NCBI GenBank assembly: GCA_002452515.1
Contig: DKEN01000028.1
Span: 1-18,627, forward strand
Reading direction: 5' to 3'
Source: Spartobacteria bacterium UBA6821
GTDB taxonomy: Bacteria; Verrucomicrobiota; Verrucomicrobiia; Chthoniobacterales; UBA6821
Length of the DNA: 18,627 nt
A program made the translations under genes and the position numbers. The number at the start of each line of letters is the position of its first letter. The first letter of the stretch is position 1. The notes below the pieces were generated by a model, which was given only the letters and a program-made list of their open reading frames with translations, did no database searches and was not told where the DNA came from. This document shows positions 1 through 6,987 of this stretch, piece after piece.

Positions 1-932
1 GAACCGGTCGGTCCCGTGACCAGGATGATGCCGTCGGGAAGGGCAACAAGCCGTTCAAAGACCGCCTGATCGTCGCTGAGGAAACCAAGCTCGGGGAGTC
101 CCAACATGAGCGCAGATTTATCAAGCACACGCATGACGATGCTCTCGCCATGGACTGTCGGCACCGTGGAGACACGAAGATCCACCGACTTGTCACCAAC
201 CTTGATCTGAATACGACCATCCTGAGGCACGCGCTTTTCAGCGATGCTCATGGAGCCGGTCATGATTTTCAGACGACTGATGATGGCTCCCTGAAGTTTC
301 TTGGGAGGGCTTTTGACCTCCTGAAGACTGCCGTCGATGCGGAGCCGTACCCGTAGGCTTTTCTCCATGGGTTCGATGTGAATATCACTGGCCCTGTTGT
401 TCTGGGCCTCGATGAGGAGACTGGAAACCAGCTTGATGATTGGCGCGTCGTCATTGCTGTCACCGCCTTCATCCTCGGCCAACGGATCAATCTCGGGTTC
501 CTCTTCAAGAGGGTAGAGTTGATCCAGTTTCGAGGCGATCTGCTCCGGTGTGGCGCAGACAAATTCAACGGGACGTTTCAGGACAAAGCCCAGGCTGTCG
601 AAGGCCTCAAAATCCATCGGATCGGCAATCGCCAGGACAAGGGTGCCTTCCTGTTCATGGACGGGGACCGTTTTGTAACGGCGTGCCATCTCGGTGGAGA
701 TGGTGTCGATGAGATCCGGATTTGGCGTGATCTTGGAAAGATCCACGAAGTCCATTCCGTTCTGGGAGGCCAGTGTTCGGGAGACATCCTCGCTGCTGAT
801 CGTACCCTCCCGGATCAATGTCTCCACCATGTTGACACCCGCCGTCCTATTGATGACATCCTCGGCTTGAGGGTGTGTTAACAGGCCGACATCCTTGAGG
901 ATTTCGATCACATAGTCGTCGTTTGCGGGCAT
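1..932 (-). CDS. GspE/PilB-family secretion or type IV pilus assembly ATPase (N-terminal part, cut by window edge)
   Basis: Reading leftward from ATG at 932 gives 310 codons with no stop before the window edge. Residues 1-140 look like an MshEN-type N-terminal domain. An acidic linker (about 143-163) follows, then the start of the secretion ATPase core: ASDIHIEP at 181-188, AEKRVPQDGR at 231-240, RVSTVPT at 253-259, GESIVMR at 262-268. The last residues, VTGPTG at 305-310, open the Walker A loop. Such hexameric cytoplasmic ATPases drive type II secretion or type IV pilus extension. The N-terminal half cannot separate GspE from PilB, so no symbol is given. No Shine-Dalgarno precedes the start, but a good sigma70-like promoter lies about 38 bases upstream. 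The Walker B and zinc-binding parts lie outside the window. Confidence 0.9.
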   Translation of the reverse strand, partial: MPANDDYVIEILKDVGLLTHPQAEDVINRTAGVNMVETLIREGTISSEDVSRTLASQNGMDFVDLSKITPNPDLIDTISTEMARRYKTVPVHEQEGTLVLAIADPMDFEAFDSLGFVLKRPVEFVCATPEQIASKLDQLYPLEEEPEIDPLAEDEGGDSNDDAPIIKLVSSLLIEAQNNRASDIHIEPMEKSLRVRLRIDGSLQEVKSPPKKLQGAIISRLKIMTGSMSIAEKRVPQDGRIQIKVGDKSVDLRVSTVPTVHGESIVMRVLDKSALMLGLPELGFLSDDQAVFERLVALPDGIILVTGPTG

Positions 933-969
933 TGTCCTGAGGGGAGAAAAGAAAGTTGAAGGAAGGTGA

Positions 970-998
970 TATATCCTCATCTTGATTCTGTCTGTCAA
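970..998 (-). promoter_or_regulatory. sigma70-like promoter for the GspE/PilB gene
   Basis: On the minus strand a perfect TTGACA (-35, plus coordinates 993-998) is followed after 17 bases by GATATA (-10, 970-975). The expected transcript start is near 963, giving a leader of about 30 bases. The -10 box is only a moderate match, so support comes mainly from the perfect -35 and ideal spacing. Confidence 0.55.
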
Positions 999-1139
999 CA
1001 GAACGCTAAGATATTGAGGAAAATTTCTTCCCCATGAATCGTATTGCAGTACCGATTGATCGGAAAGATTTTATCGGTGCAGGCCTCATAAATTTCTCCC
1101 CATTTGTCTCACATCACCCTATCGTCTGGCCTCTTAGAC

Positions 1140-1745
1140 ATGTCACGCTATCGCACTATCTTGATTTTTGGAGCCCCCGGAAGCGGGAAAGGAACACAGG
1201 GTAAGATCCTAGGCAAGACGCCCGGGTTCTACCATTGCGCCTGCGGTGATGTGTTTCGATCCCTCGACACCGCCACGGAACTGGGGGCCGCCTTTCTCGA
1301 ATATTCCAGCAAGGGACAGCTTGTTCCCGATGAAATGACGGTGCGTCTCTGGCATGAATCGATTCGCAAAACTGCGGAATCCGGAAAATTCAAGCCTTCG
1401 CGCGACTATCTCATCCTCGACGGCATCCCCCGTAATGTCGCACAGGCAATCCTGATGGAAGAACACATCGAGGTGCGGCGTATTTTTCATCTCTCCTGCC
1501 CCGACCGCGATAAACTTGTTGCGCGTTTGAAAAAGAGGGCGCTTCGTGACAACCGTCTTGATGACGCGAACGAGGAGGTGATCCGTCAACGACTTGCCAC
1601 CTATGACGCAGAGTCCAAGCCGATGCTCCAGCATTACAGCGGTGTCCCGCGTAATGACATCGATGCCTCGATGACTCCGCTGCAGGTCATCCATGAGATC
1701 ATCAAGGGGCTGCTGGATGAGACAGCCTCCTCTCCGGAGCAATAA
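1140..1745 (+). CDS. adenylate kinase-family nucleoside monophosphate kinase, short-LID type
   Basis: The 201-residue product transfers phosphate from ATP to a nucleoside monophosphate, most likely AMP. The P-loop GAPGSGKGT is at residues 11-19. The NMP-binding signature is DGIPRN at 94-99, where the family usually has DGFPRT. The LID region is short, about 125-150, with RLKKRALRDNR and RQRLATYD. It has no cysteine zinc cluster, unlike long-LID bacterial Adk. I chose ATG 1140; an in-frame TTG at 1104 would add 12 residues with no family resemblance. No Shine-Dalgarno is visible for either start. fmt begins 15 bases after the stop, so the two are probably co-transcribed. The gene is not in the usual secY-adk ribosomal cluster, so it may be a second adenylate kinase, or a UMP/CMP kinase relative. 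Confidence 0.85.
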   Translation: MSRYRTILIFGAPGSGKGTQGKILGKTPGFYHCACGDVFRSLDTATELGAAFLEYSSKGQLVPDEMTVRLWHESIRKTAESGKFKPSRDYLILDGIPRNVAQAILMEEHIEVRRIFHLSCPDRDKLVARLKKRALRDNRLDDANEEVIRQRLATYDAESKPMLQHYSGVPRNDIDASMTPLQVIHEIIKGLLDETASSPEQ

Positions 1746-1760
1746 AAAAACTCCGCGCCA

Positions 1761-2696
1761 ATGCGCATCCTCTTTGCCGGCACGGGAGACATCGGAATCC
1801 CCACACTCCGCTATCTAGCCTTTAACCAGACCCTTGTGGGAGTGCTGACCCAGCCCGACCGGCCAGCGGGCCGGCATCGTGAGTTGAAGGCTCCTGCCAT
1901 CAAGGAAGAGTTGTTGTGCGTTGCTCCTCAACTCCCGCTGCTGCAACCCGAGTCTCCGAGAACTCCCGACGTGGCGGCCTGGGTGCAGGCACTCATGCCA
2001 GAGGTCATGGTGACGATGGCCTATGGTCGCATCCTTCCTCGTGCACTTCTTGATGCTCCCTCGGTGGCCTGTCTCAACATCCATGCTTCGCTGCTTCCTC
2101 GGCATCGCGGGGCTTCCCCCATCCAGGCGGCCGTCGCTTCGGGAGACAGGGAGAGCGGCATCACGATCATGTACATGGCGGAGGGGCTCGATACCGGGGA
2201 TATCCTCCTTGAAAAAAGAATTTCCCTTCACCGCCGCGAAACCTCGGGTTCGCTTTCCGAGCGTTTGGCCGAATTGGCCCCGATCGCCCTGGCTGAGGCG
2301 CTTGATCTACTGGCTCTAGACAAGGCCCCGCGAATCGTTCAGGAACATGCTCTCGCCACCGTGACCGGAAAAATCACCCGGGAAGATTGTCTGTTGGACT
2401 GGAGTCGTTCCGCCGTCGATCTTGAGCGTACGATCCGTTCCCTTCAGCCTCGTCCGGGAGTCATCGCCACGCTGCCCCTTGCCTCCGGTGACACAATCCC
2501 CGTCAAGATTCATTCAGGTATTGTCGCCCGCCGCGCACAGGGGACTCCCGGAACGATCCTGCGTTCCGACGCGCGCGGAATCCTGGTTGCCTGCGGGGAG
2601 GGAGGGCTTCTTCTGGGAACAATCCAACCGGAGGGAAAGGGGCGGATGCATTCCAGCGCCTTTGCCCGGGGAACTGCATTGGCGCAGCTAGGCTAA
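1761..2696 (+). CDS. fmt: methionyl-tRNA formyltransferase
   Basis: This cytoplasmic enzyme formylates Met-tRNAfMet with 10-formyl-tetrahydrofolate for translation initiation. The 311-residue length is normal. The N-terminal Rossmann-like formyltransferase domain starts with RILFAGTGDIGIP. The catalytic triad is visible as N106 and H108 in LNIHASLLPRHRG and D144 in EGLDTGDIL. The C-terminal OB-like domain begins near residue 205, at KITREDCLLDW. It follows the adenylate kinase-like gene by 15 bases. The usual partner def (peptide deformylase) is not adjacent. No Shine-Dalgarno precedes ATG 1761. A hairpin at 2736-2769 may end this transcript. Confidence 0.95.
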   Translation: MRILFAGTGDIGIPTLRYLAFNQTLVGVLTQPDRPAGRHRELKAPAIKEELLCVAPQLPLLQPESPRTPDVAAWVQALMPEVMVTMAYGRILPRALLDAPSVACLNIHASLLPRHRGASPIQAAVASGDRESGITIMYMAEGLDTGDILLEKRISLHRRETSGSLSERLAELAPIALAEALDLLALDKAPRIVQEHALATVTGKITREDCLLDWSRSAVDLERTIRSLQPRPGVIATLPLASGDTIPVKIHSGIVARRAQGTPGTILRSDARGILVACGEGGLLLGTIQPEGKGRMHSSAFARGTALAQLG

Positions 2697-2724
2697 GGAA
2701 TCGCACATTGAATCCTGTAATGGC

Positions 2725-2750
2725 CTCAATGCGAATAAATCAGTGCTTCC
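2725..2750 (+). repeat. 26-bp direct repeat, copy 1
   Basis: Starts ctcaatgcgaataaatcagt and ends gcttcc. It is identical over 26 bases to 3002-3027. Its 3' half forms the left arm of the hairpin at 2736-2769. Confidence 0.9.
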
Positions 2751-2769
2751 TAAGGGAACCACTGATTTA
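2736..2769 (+). terminator. strong hairpin 40 bases after fmt, possible terminator
   Basis: taaatcagtg (2736-2745) pairs perfectly with cactgattta (2760-2769). After one C/C mismatch, ttcc (2747-2750) pairs with ggaa (2755-2758) around the loop taag. This is a 14-bp stem in all. It could end the adk-fmt transcript but lacks a clean U-tract, and its left arm belongs to the direct repeat, so it may instead be an element end. Confidence 0.45.
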
Positions 2770-2926
2770 ATCTCATGAAGACTGCTGTAAACTATTTGCG
2801 TGTTTTCCAAGGCGCGAAGCGCAGTGGCAATACCCATGCGGTCTGGCCCAAGAGAGCAACGCAGGAAAACGGGCAAAGAGTAACAGCCCGAAGGGTTGCG
2901 ACGATATGGGAACCGGAGGCTGTGTT

Positions 2927-2969
2927 GGCTTCGTGCTTACAGCCCGCAAGGGGATGCGCGCACGAAGCC
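2927..2969 (+). repeat. inverted repeat inside the intergenic element
   Basis: ggcttcgtgc at 2927-2936 is the perfect reverse complement of gcacgaagcc at 2960-2969, with a 23-base loop. A second small stem, gccgc/gcggc, overlaps its right end (2967-2983). Confidence 0.75.
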
Positions 2970-3001
2970 GCCTTGCCTGCGGCCCATCTTACCGCAACAG
3001 T

Positions 3002-3027
3002 CTCAATGCGAATAAATCAGTGCTTCC
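3002..3027 (+). repeat. 26-bp direct repeat, copy 2
   Basis: Identical to 2725-2750. Here the sequence that completes the hairpin in copy 1 is absent. The repeat ends 34 bases before the pyrH ATG, so it probably overlaps the pyrH leader or promoter. Confidence 0.9.
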
Positions 3028-3060
3028 CTACAAGCCCATCCTACGGTTTTATCAGTGACC

Positions 3061-3807
3061 ATGCCCGATACAGCATCCAAGCCTAAATACAAAAGGATTG
3101 TCCTCAAGATTAGCGGTGAGGCCCTGAAGGAAGCAGGGAGTGCGGACAGTGTTTCACCCCAAATCGTGCAACGCATGGCTGCGGCCATTGCCGAAGTCCG
3201 CAACATGGGTGTGGAAATCGCCGTCGTTGTCGGAGGGGGGAATATCTGGCGTGGACTTGCCGCCAGCCACCGTGGAATGAACCGTGCCACAGCCGACTAC
3301 ATGGGCATGCTGGCCACGGTGATCAACGGCATGGCGCTCATGAGTGCTCTGGAAGATCTCGGCTATTCCACGCGCGTTCAGACGGCCATCCAGATGAACA
3401 ACGTGGCCGAGCCGTTTATCGTGCGCAAGGCGATCAGCCACCTGGAGCATGGTCACATCGTGATTTTCGTGGCAGGTACGGGCAACCCCTTCTTCTCCAC
3501 GGACACCACCGCTGCCCTGCGGGCCAATGAGGTCGGTGCCCAGATCATCTTGAAGGCGACCAAGGTGGATGGCATCTACGACAGTGATCCGAAAAAGAAT
3601 CCCTCCGCCGTGCGCTACGAGACGCTGACCTACACGGAGGCCCTCACCAAGCGCCTCGAGGTCATGGATTCCACAGCCTTTTCCCTCTGCATGGACAATG
3701 CCATGCCGATCATCGTTTTTGACATGTCCAATCCCGAGAATATCCTGCGTGCCGTCCGTGGTGAAAAAGTCGGAACTCTCGTGATCGACGATAAACCAGC
3801 AAAATAA
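3061..3807 (+). CDS. pyrH: UMP kinase (uridylate kinase)
   Basis: Phosphorylates UMP to UDP in pyrimidine nucleotide synthesis. Bacterial PyrH is a cytoplasmic hexamer of the amino acid kinase fold, allosterically controlled by UTP and GTP. The 248-residue product has [13 protein letters not shown] near the N-terminus, the glycine-rich VGGGNIWRG, the UMP-binding [17 protein letters not shown], and [12 protein letters not shown]. Length is typical. ATG 3061 is preferred; an in-frame GTG six bases upstream (3055) would add two residues. There is no Shine-Dalgarno. frr follows after 9 bases, the pyrH-frr pairing seen in many bacteria. The tsf-rpsB genes often found upstream are absent; a repeat element sits there instead. 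Confidence 0.97.
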   Translation: MPDTASKPKYKRIVLKISGEALKEAGSADSVSPQIVQRMAAAIAEVRNMGVEIAVVVGGGNIWRGLAASHRGMNRATADYMGMLATVINGMALMSALEDLGYSTRVQTAIQMNNVAEPFIVRKAISHLEHGHIVIFVAGTGNPFFSTDTTAALRANEVGAQIILKATKVDGIYDSDPKKNPSAVRYETLTYTEALTKRLEVMDSTAFSLCMDNAMPIIVFDMSNPENILRAVRGEKVGTLVIDDKPAK

Positions 3808-3816
3808 AAAATACCT

Positions 3817-4377
3817 ATGAGCGCCGAAGAAGTCCTATTTGAAGCCGAAGCCGACATGGAGAAAGCCGTGGAATTCATGATGCATGAATTCGCCACCATT
3901 CGAACCGGGAAAGCATCCCCAGCGCTTGTTGAGAATATCGATGTCACCGCTTATGGAAGTAGCATGAAGCTCAAGCAGCTTGCGCTCATCACCTCTCCGG
4001 AGATCCGTCTGCTGGTCATCCAGCCCTTTGATGCCGGAACAGTCCAGGACATCCAGAAAGCAATTCTGGAAAGCAAAGTCGGTATCACCCCGGCTATTGA
4101 CGGGAAACTCATCCGGTTGCGCATTCCCGAACTTTCCGAGGAGCGCCGCAAGGATCTCGTGCGGACGGTCAACAAACTCGCCGAGGAGGCCAGGGTCCGT
4201 ATCCGTGCCTGTCGCCGTGAAGCCATGGACGGCGCCAAGAAGCTCGAGAAGGAGGGAAAAATCACCGAGGATGATCTGGAGCGCGCCGAGAAGGAGATCC
4301 AGAAAATCACCGACAAAAGCGTGGCTGACATCGACAAGCATGTCGTCCACAAAGATGCCGAACTGATGAAGGTCTAA
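3817..4377 (+). CDS. frr: ribosome recycling factor
   Basis: Splits post-termination ribosomes together with EF-G. The 186-residue length is typical. Recognisable segments are ATIRTGKASPALVENI near residues 27-42, the central IQPFDAGTVQDIQKAI, and IRLRIPELSEERRKDLVR, which leads into the long C-terminal helix of the three-helix bundle. The start is 9 bases after the pyrH stop, consistent with one transcript. No Shine-Dalgarno is visible. Confidence 0.97.
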   Translation: MSAEEVLFEAEADMEKAVEFMMHEFATIRTGKASPALVENIDVTAYGSSMKLKQLALITSPEIRLLVIQPFDAGTVQDIQKAILESKVGITPAIDGKLIRLRIPELSEERRKDLVRTVNKLAEEARVRIRACRREAMDGAKKLEKEGKITEDDLERAEKEIQKITDKSVADIDKHVVHKDAELMKV

Positions 4378-4400
4378 CGATTCCGCAGGCTCACTTCCTC

Positions 4401-4913
4401 ATGAATTTTTTTCGCATCCTCAATCCTCTGATCTGCGCCCTCCTCCTTGTTGGGGAGGGTGTTGCAGCCACGGTACCGAGCAAACAACCATCGACCGTTG
4501 TCAATGCTGCTCCTGCCTTCGCCGGTGGAGCCAACACGGGGAAAAATATCACGCTCTCCTCGTTGCTCGGGAAGCCGGTCTTCCTGCTGATCGCTCCTTC
4601 TCCCCGCGATCGCACCTTCCGCAAGCAGTTGAAAGAATTTCACGGTTATTACGAGCGTCTGGCCGCCCAGGGAACCATCGCCTTCGCCGCCTTCACCGTG
4701 GAAGGGGGACGTGTCCCCTCCAACATACCCTTCGTTCTGGTCAATGATCCGGCAGCGACCGCCGCAGCCTATGATGTGCAGAGAGGCTTTGCCATCGCCG
4801 TGATCGGTCGGGACGGCAATCTGGATTGTCTCAGCACCAAGCCACTTCCCGGTTACCGCCTCCTTGACCTTGTGATGAACAATGCGGAGATGCAGCAGTT
4901 GCTACGTCGTTAA
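4401..4913 (+). CDS. exported thioredoxin-fold-like protein (DUF4174-like)
   Basis: The 170-residue product starts with a signal peptide (about 1-23, MNFFRILN, a hydrophobic core, then GVAA). From about residue 50 the pattern LSSLLGKPVFLLIAPSPRDR, QLKEFHGYYERL, IAFAAFTVEGG and FAIAVIGRDGNLDC resembles DUF4174 or peroxiredoxin-like thioredoxin folds. It lacks a CxxC redox motif; the only cysteines are one in the signal peptide and one late in the protein. A redox role is therefore not supported. It begins 23 bases after frr, so it could be read from the pyrH-frr transcript. Family assignment rests on pattern resemblance only; periplasmic location is inferred. Confidence 0.6.
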   Translation: MNFFRILNPLICALLLVGEGVAATVPSKQPSTVVNAAPAFAGGANTGKNITLSSLLGKPVFLLIAPSPRDRTFRKQLKEFHGYYERLAAQGTIAFAAFTVEGGRVPSNIPFVLVNDPAATAAAYDVQRGFAIAVIGRDGNLDCLSTKPLPGYRLLDLVMNNAEMQQLLRR

Positions 4914-4972
4914 TCAGCGTTTCCGGAATTTTGGGTTGCCCTCCGGATTTTTTGTCTGCTAAACCACGCGCA

Positions 4973-5521
4973 ATGAATCTTATCAAATTTCCCCTGCTGC
5001 TGGCTGTCGCCCTCCTCTGTGTTGTCCCTCAGGCCAATGCCTACACGGCCAGCCAACTTGACAGAATGTCCCGAAAGGCCCTGCATAGACTCCTGAGCAG
5101 CAATGCCAAGGCCGAGGCCATTGCCGAGCGTGCGGTCGCCGTTTTGGTTTTTCCGAAAGTCATAAAGGGAGGCTTCATGGTCGGACTGCAGCGTGGTGAC
5201 GGTGTCCTCTACAAGGATGGTGCGGTTGCCGGTTACTACAACACGACGGCTGCATCCTACGGCTATCAGGCAGGCATTCAGGAATTCTCCTACGCCCTTT
5301 TCTTCATGGATCATGATTCCCTGAAGTATCTGAAGAAGAGCGATGGTTTTGAACTCGGTGGTGCTCCTTCCTTGGTTGTCATGAACGAAGGAGGAAATGC
5401 AGGGATGTCCACCACAACCTTGCAAAAGGGCATCTGCGCCTTCTTCTTTGGGTCAAGAGGTATTATGGCCGGACTTGGTGTGCAGGGGACGAAGATAACC
5501 CGCTACTATCCCAGCGAATAG
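4973..5521 (+). CDS. exported SYLF-domain (Ysc84-type lipid-binding) protein
   Basis: I chose ATG 4973 because it gives a clean signal peptide (MNLIKFPLLLAVALL then ANAY, cleavage near residue 23). The upstream TTG at 4931 would bury it. The mature part of this 182-residue protein matches the SYLF/Ysc84 pattern: AERAVAVLVFPKVIKGGFMVG, GDGVLYKDGAVAGYYNTTAASYGYQAG, ALFFMDHDSLKYLKKSDGFELG, and the C-terminal GIMAGLGVQGTKITRY. SYLF domains bind phosphoinositides in eukaryotes. The bacterial exported versions have no settled role, though an envelope lipid interaction is plausible. The gene lies 59 bases after the preceding exported protein. A long hairpin begins 28 bases past its stop. Confidence 0.85.
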   Translation: MNLIKFPLLLAVALLCVVPQANAYTASQLDRMSRKALHRLLSSNAKAEAIAERAVAVLVFPKVIKGGFMVGLQRGDGVLYKDGAVAGYYNTTAASYGYQAGIQEFSYALFFMDHDSLKYLKKSDGFELGGAPSLVVMNEGGNAGMSTTTLQKGICAFFFGSRGIMAGLGVQGTKITRYYPSE

Positions 5522-5548
5522 CTGGGGCTTGCGCTTTTGAGTTCTAGC

Positions 5549-5599
5549 GGCGTTGGCCCGCGCTTGCCGTAGGACTACTACGGCTGACGCTTGGCCGCC
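5549..5599 (+). terminator. long imperfect hairpin after the SYLF gene
   Basis: gccgtag (5566-5572) pairs perfectly with ctacggc (5578-5584) around a gacta loop. Outward, gcg/cgc (5560-5562/5588-5590), ggcc/ggcc (5555-5558/5593-5596) and ggc/gcc (5549-5551/5597-5599) extend it with small internal loops, about 17 pairs in total. It lies 28 bases past the stop and has no T-run, so it is either a factor-independent-like terminator of poor type or part of a dispersed palindromic repeat. Confidence 0.5.
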
Positions 5600-5811
5600 T
5601 TGCTACCTCCTCAAAATCGCTGCGCCCGTTCTTTCGGAAGCCTATAGCAGCATCAAAACCTCCTGCGCCTAATAAGAGAGTGCTACTATTCAATTTAGAG
5701 AGCCTTGCCGAGCCTCGGTAATGCGGATAATGGTCGGCCATGCACTCCGATGAGATAGGTGGATTTCACGAAATTCGCATGTATCGCCACTATTCTCTGT
5801 CGGAAGGACTT

Positions 5812-5835
5812 TTAGACAAACCCTTGTTCGTCTAA
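5812..5835 (+). terminator. short hairpin upstream of the hydrolase gene
   Basis: ttagacaaac (5812-5821) and gttcgtctaa (5826-5835) pair at 9 of 10 positions around a cctt loop. It ends 39 bases before the ATG at 5875. It could stop read-through into the cassette region, act in the leader, or mark the array's left edge. Confidence 0.45.
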
Positions 5836-5874
5836 TTCAAGTTAAGCGCTAAAATCCTCTACGCGTGAAAAATT

Positions 5875-6813
5875 ATGGAACTTCCTGAGTATCGCATAGG
5901 AAACCTGACGGTCATCAAAGTGTGGGAACTTGACTTGGATGACTTCGCTGCGACGCAACTTCTGCCGGAGATCGAACCGGACACACTTGCAAGCGATCCC
6001 GCGGCGATGGATTCGCGAACCTACAATCGCGACACTGGAAAGGTGAAGCTCAGTGTCCATAGCTGGCTACTGCGCGGCGAAAACAAAACGATTCTGATCG
6101 ATACCTGTGTCGGTAATGACAAAGATCGACCAACGCTCAAGACACTGGATCATCAGCACACGCCTTATCTTGCGCGACTTCGCTCCGCAGGGGTGCGGCC
6201 TGGAGAGATCGACTATATTCTGCTTACCCATTTGCACGCCGATCACGTCGGCTGGAACACGCAGCTAGTGGATGACCATTGGGTGCCCACCTTTCCGAAT
6301 GCCACAATCGTCTGTTCCGGCTTGGAGTGGCGTTACGGCGCAGCGCTTGCCGCCAAGGACGACGCAGCGATTCAGTCAGCGCTGGCCGAGGCGAAGTTGG
6401 GCCAGCCGATTCGAACACCGGTGGATGGTGTCTTCCAAGACAGTCTGGCTCCGCTTGAGCAAACGGGCAGCCTGCGGCGGATTACCATTGATGGTAGCGA
6501 GGTGCTGGAGGGAATCCGGTTTCTTTCGGCACCGGGACACAGCATTGACCACGCAGCGATTGCGGTCTCCTCGCAAGGCGAGCACGCGATATTCGGTGGG
6601 GACATCGCGCATCATCCGCTGGAGATGTCTCAACCAGAATTAGTCTCGATGTTTTGCGAGTTCCCGGACGCGGCGCGATCTTCCCGACGCCGACTGCTCG
6701 ACCGGGCGGCGGAGAGCGGCGTTCTCTTTTTTAGCAGCCACTTCCCCGCATCGTCCGTCGGCCGGGTTACTCGAAATGGAGGGAGCTATCGCTGGAGGTT
6801 TTTCGAAGATTAG
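5875..6813 (+). CDS. metallo-beta-lactamase-fold hydrolase
   Basis: The 312-residue protein carries the complete two-metal site of the MBL fold: T-HLHADH with H119, H121, D123 and H124, then H222 (APGHS), D243 (FGGD) and H289 (SSHFP). The leading segment with VHSWLLRGENKTILIDTCVGND is typical of the lactonase/AttM-like and phosphotriesterase-like MBL subfamily. A lactone or ester substrate, including acyl-homoserine lactones, is possible but unproven. There is no signal peptide, so it is probably cytoplasmic. Its GCG/CGC-rich codon choice looks different by eye from the flanking housekeeping genes. It is followed 27 bases later by an attC-like palindrome and sits alone on its presumed cassette. 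ATG 5875 is used; no Shine-Dalgarno is clear. Confidence 0.85.
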   Translation: MELPEYRIGNLTVIKVWELDLDDFAATQLLPEIEPDTLASDPAAMDSRTYNRDTGKVKLSVHSWLLRGENKTILIDTCVGNDKDRPTLKTLDHQHTPYLARLRSAGVRPGEIDYILLTHLHADHVGWNTQLVDDHWVPTFPNATIVCSGLEWRYGAALAAKDDAAIQSALAEAKLGQPIRTPVDGVFQDSLAPLEQTGSLRRITIDGSEVLEGIRFLSAPGHSIDHAAIAVSSQGEHAIFGGDIAHHPLEMSQPELVSMFCEFPDAARSSRRRLLDRAAESGVLFFSSHFPASSVGRVTRNGGSYRWRFFED

Positions 6814-6840
6814 TTCGCGAGTCTCCTGGTCGGCCCACGC

Positions 6841-6944
6841 GCCGAACCATGCGCTCCGGCAAACAGACTCTGAAGCCGACGTCTTTATCCTGAATTCATG
6901 TTTGATCTCCGCAGAGCGTGTCGCTGAGCTTGAGTTCGTTAGGT
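6841..6944 (+). repeat. attC-like imperfect palindrome after the hydrolase gene
   Basis: First core GCCGAAC (6841-6847) faces last core GTTAGGT (6938-6944): five Watson-Crick pairs plus one G-T wobble out of seven. Inside, gctc (6853-6856) pairs with gagc (6926-6929), aca (6863-6865) with tgt (6919-6921), and ctctg (6868-6872) with cagag (6912-6916). This leaves a loop of about 39 bases. The last core fits GTTRRRY exactly; the first departs from RYYYAAC at one base. Confidence 0.4.
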
Positions 6945-6987
6945 ATCTTCAAGCGCATCTGTTGTTGTCAGATTTCGCACTTCTGTT

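Larger units (their letters stand above)
2725..3027. mobile_element. repeat-bracketed non-coding element between fmt and pyrH
   Basis: A 303-base segment is bounded by perfect 26-bp direct repeats at 2725-2750 and 3002-3027. Inside are several short inverted repeats, including a 10-bp stem at 2927-2936/2960-2969 and a 5-bp stem at 2967-2971/2979-2983. The motif cagcccg also recurs, at about 2884 and 2940. I see no credible protein: the only sizeable reading frame has no family features and runs through the repeats. The best reading is a non-autonomous element or the decayed tail of an insertion sequence. The 26-bp length is too long for an ordinary target-site duplication, so recombination between two copies of a dispersed repeat is an alternative. 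It fills nearly all of the 364-base fmt-pyrH gap, so the pyrH promoter must lie within or beside it. Confidence 0.5.
5522..5874. other. 353-base non-coding stretch with hairpins, left flank of the putative cassette array
   Basis: No credible gene is seen. It holds a long imperfect hairpin (5549-5599) and a short perfect-type hairpin (5812-5835). Two integron-like half-core motifs, GTTCGTC (5826-5832) and GTTAAGC (5841-5847), lie just before the hydrolase gene. A minus-strand reading frame at 5544-5741 has low-complexity-like composition and no family features. The lack of coding sequence marks the change from the housekeeping block to the accessory block. Confidence 0.6.

Noticed and set aside
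1051..1078. accgat/atcggt inverted repeat upstream of the adenylate kinase-like gene
   Set aside because: Only 6 bp with a 16-base loop; expected by chance.
2775..3086. Plus-strand open frame of 103 codons between fmt and pyrH
   Set aside because: It runs through the inverted and direct repeats and overlaps the pyrH start; composition shows no family features.
3835..4352. Long antisense frames over frr, and similar ones over rplM, galK and the cysteine desulfurase
   Set aside because: They are shadows of strongly conserved genes on the opposite strand.
4401..4913. Assignment as a thiol-disulfide oxidoreductase
   Set aside because: No CxxC motif is present; only a fold-level resemblance remains.
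5544..5741. Minus-strand open frame of 65 codons
   Set aside because: It lies over the long hairpin and has no recognisable domain, so it is kept only as a possible repeat-derived frame.
6814..6987. Short open frame continuing after the hydrolase gene
   Set aside because: It reads through the attC-like palindrome and has no conserved features.
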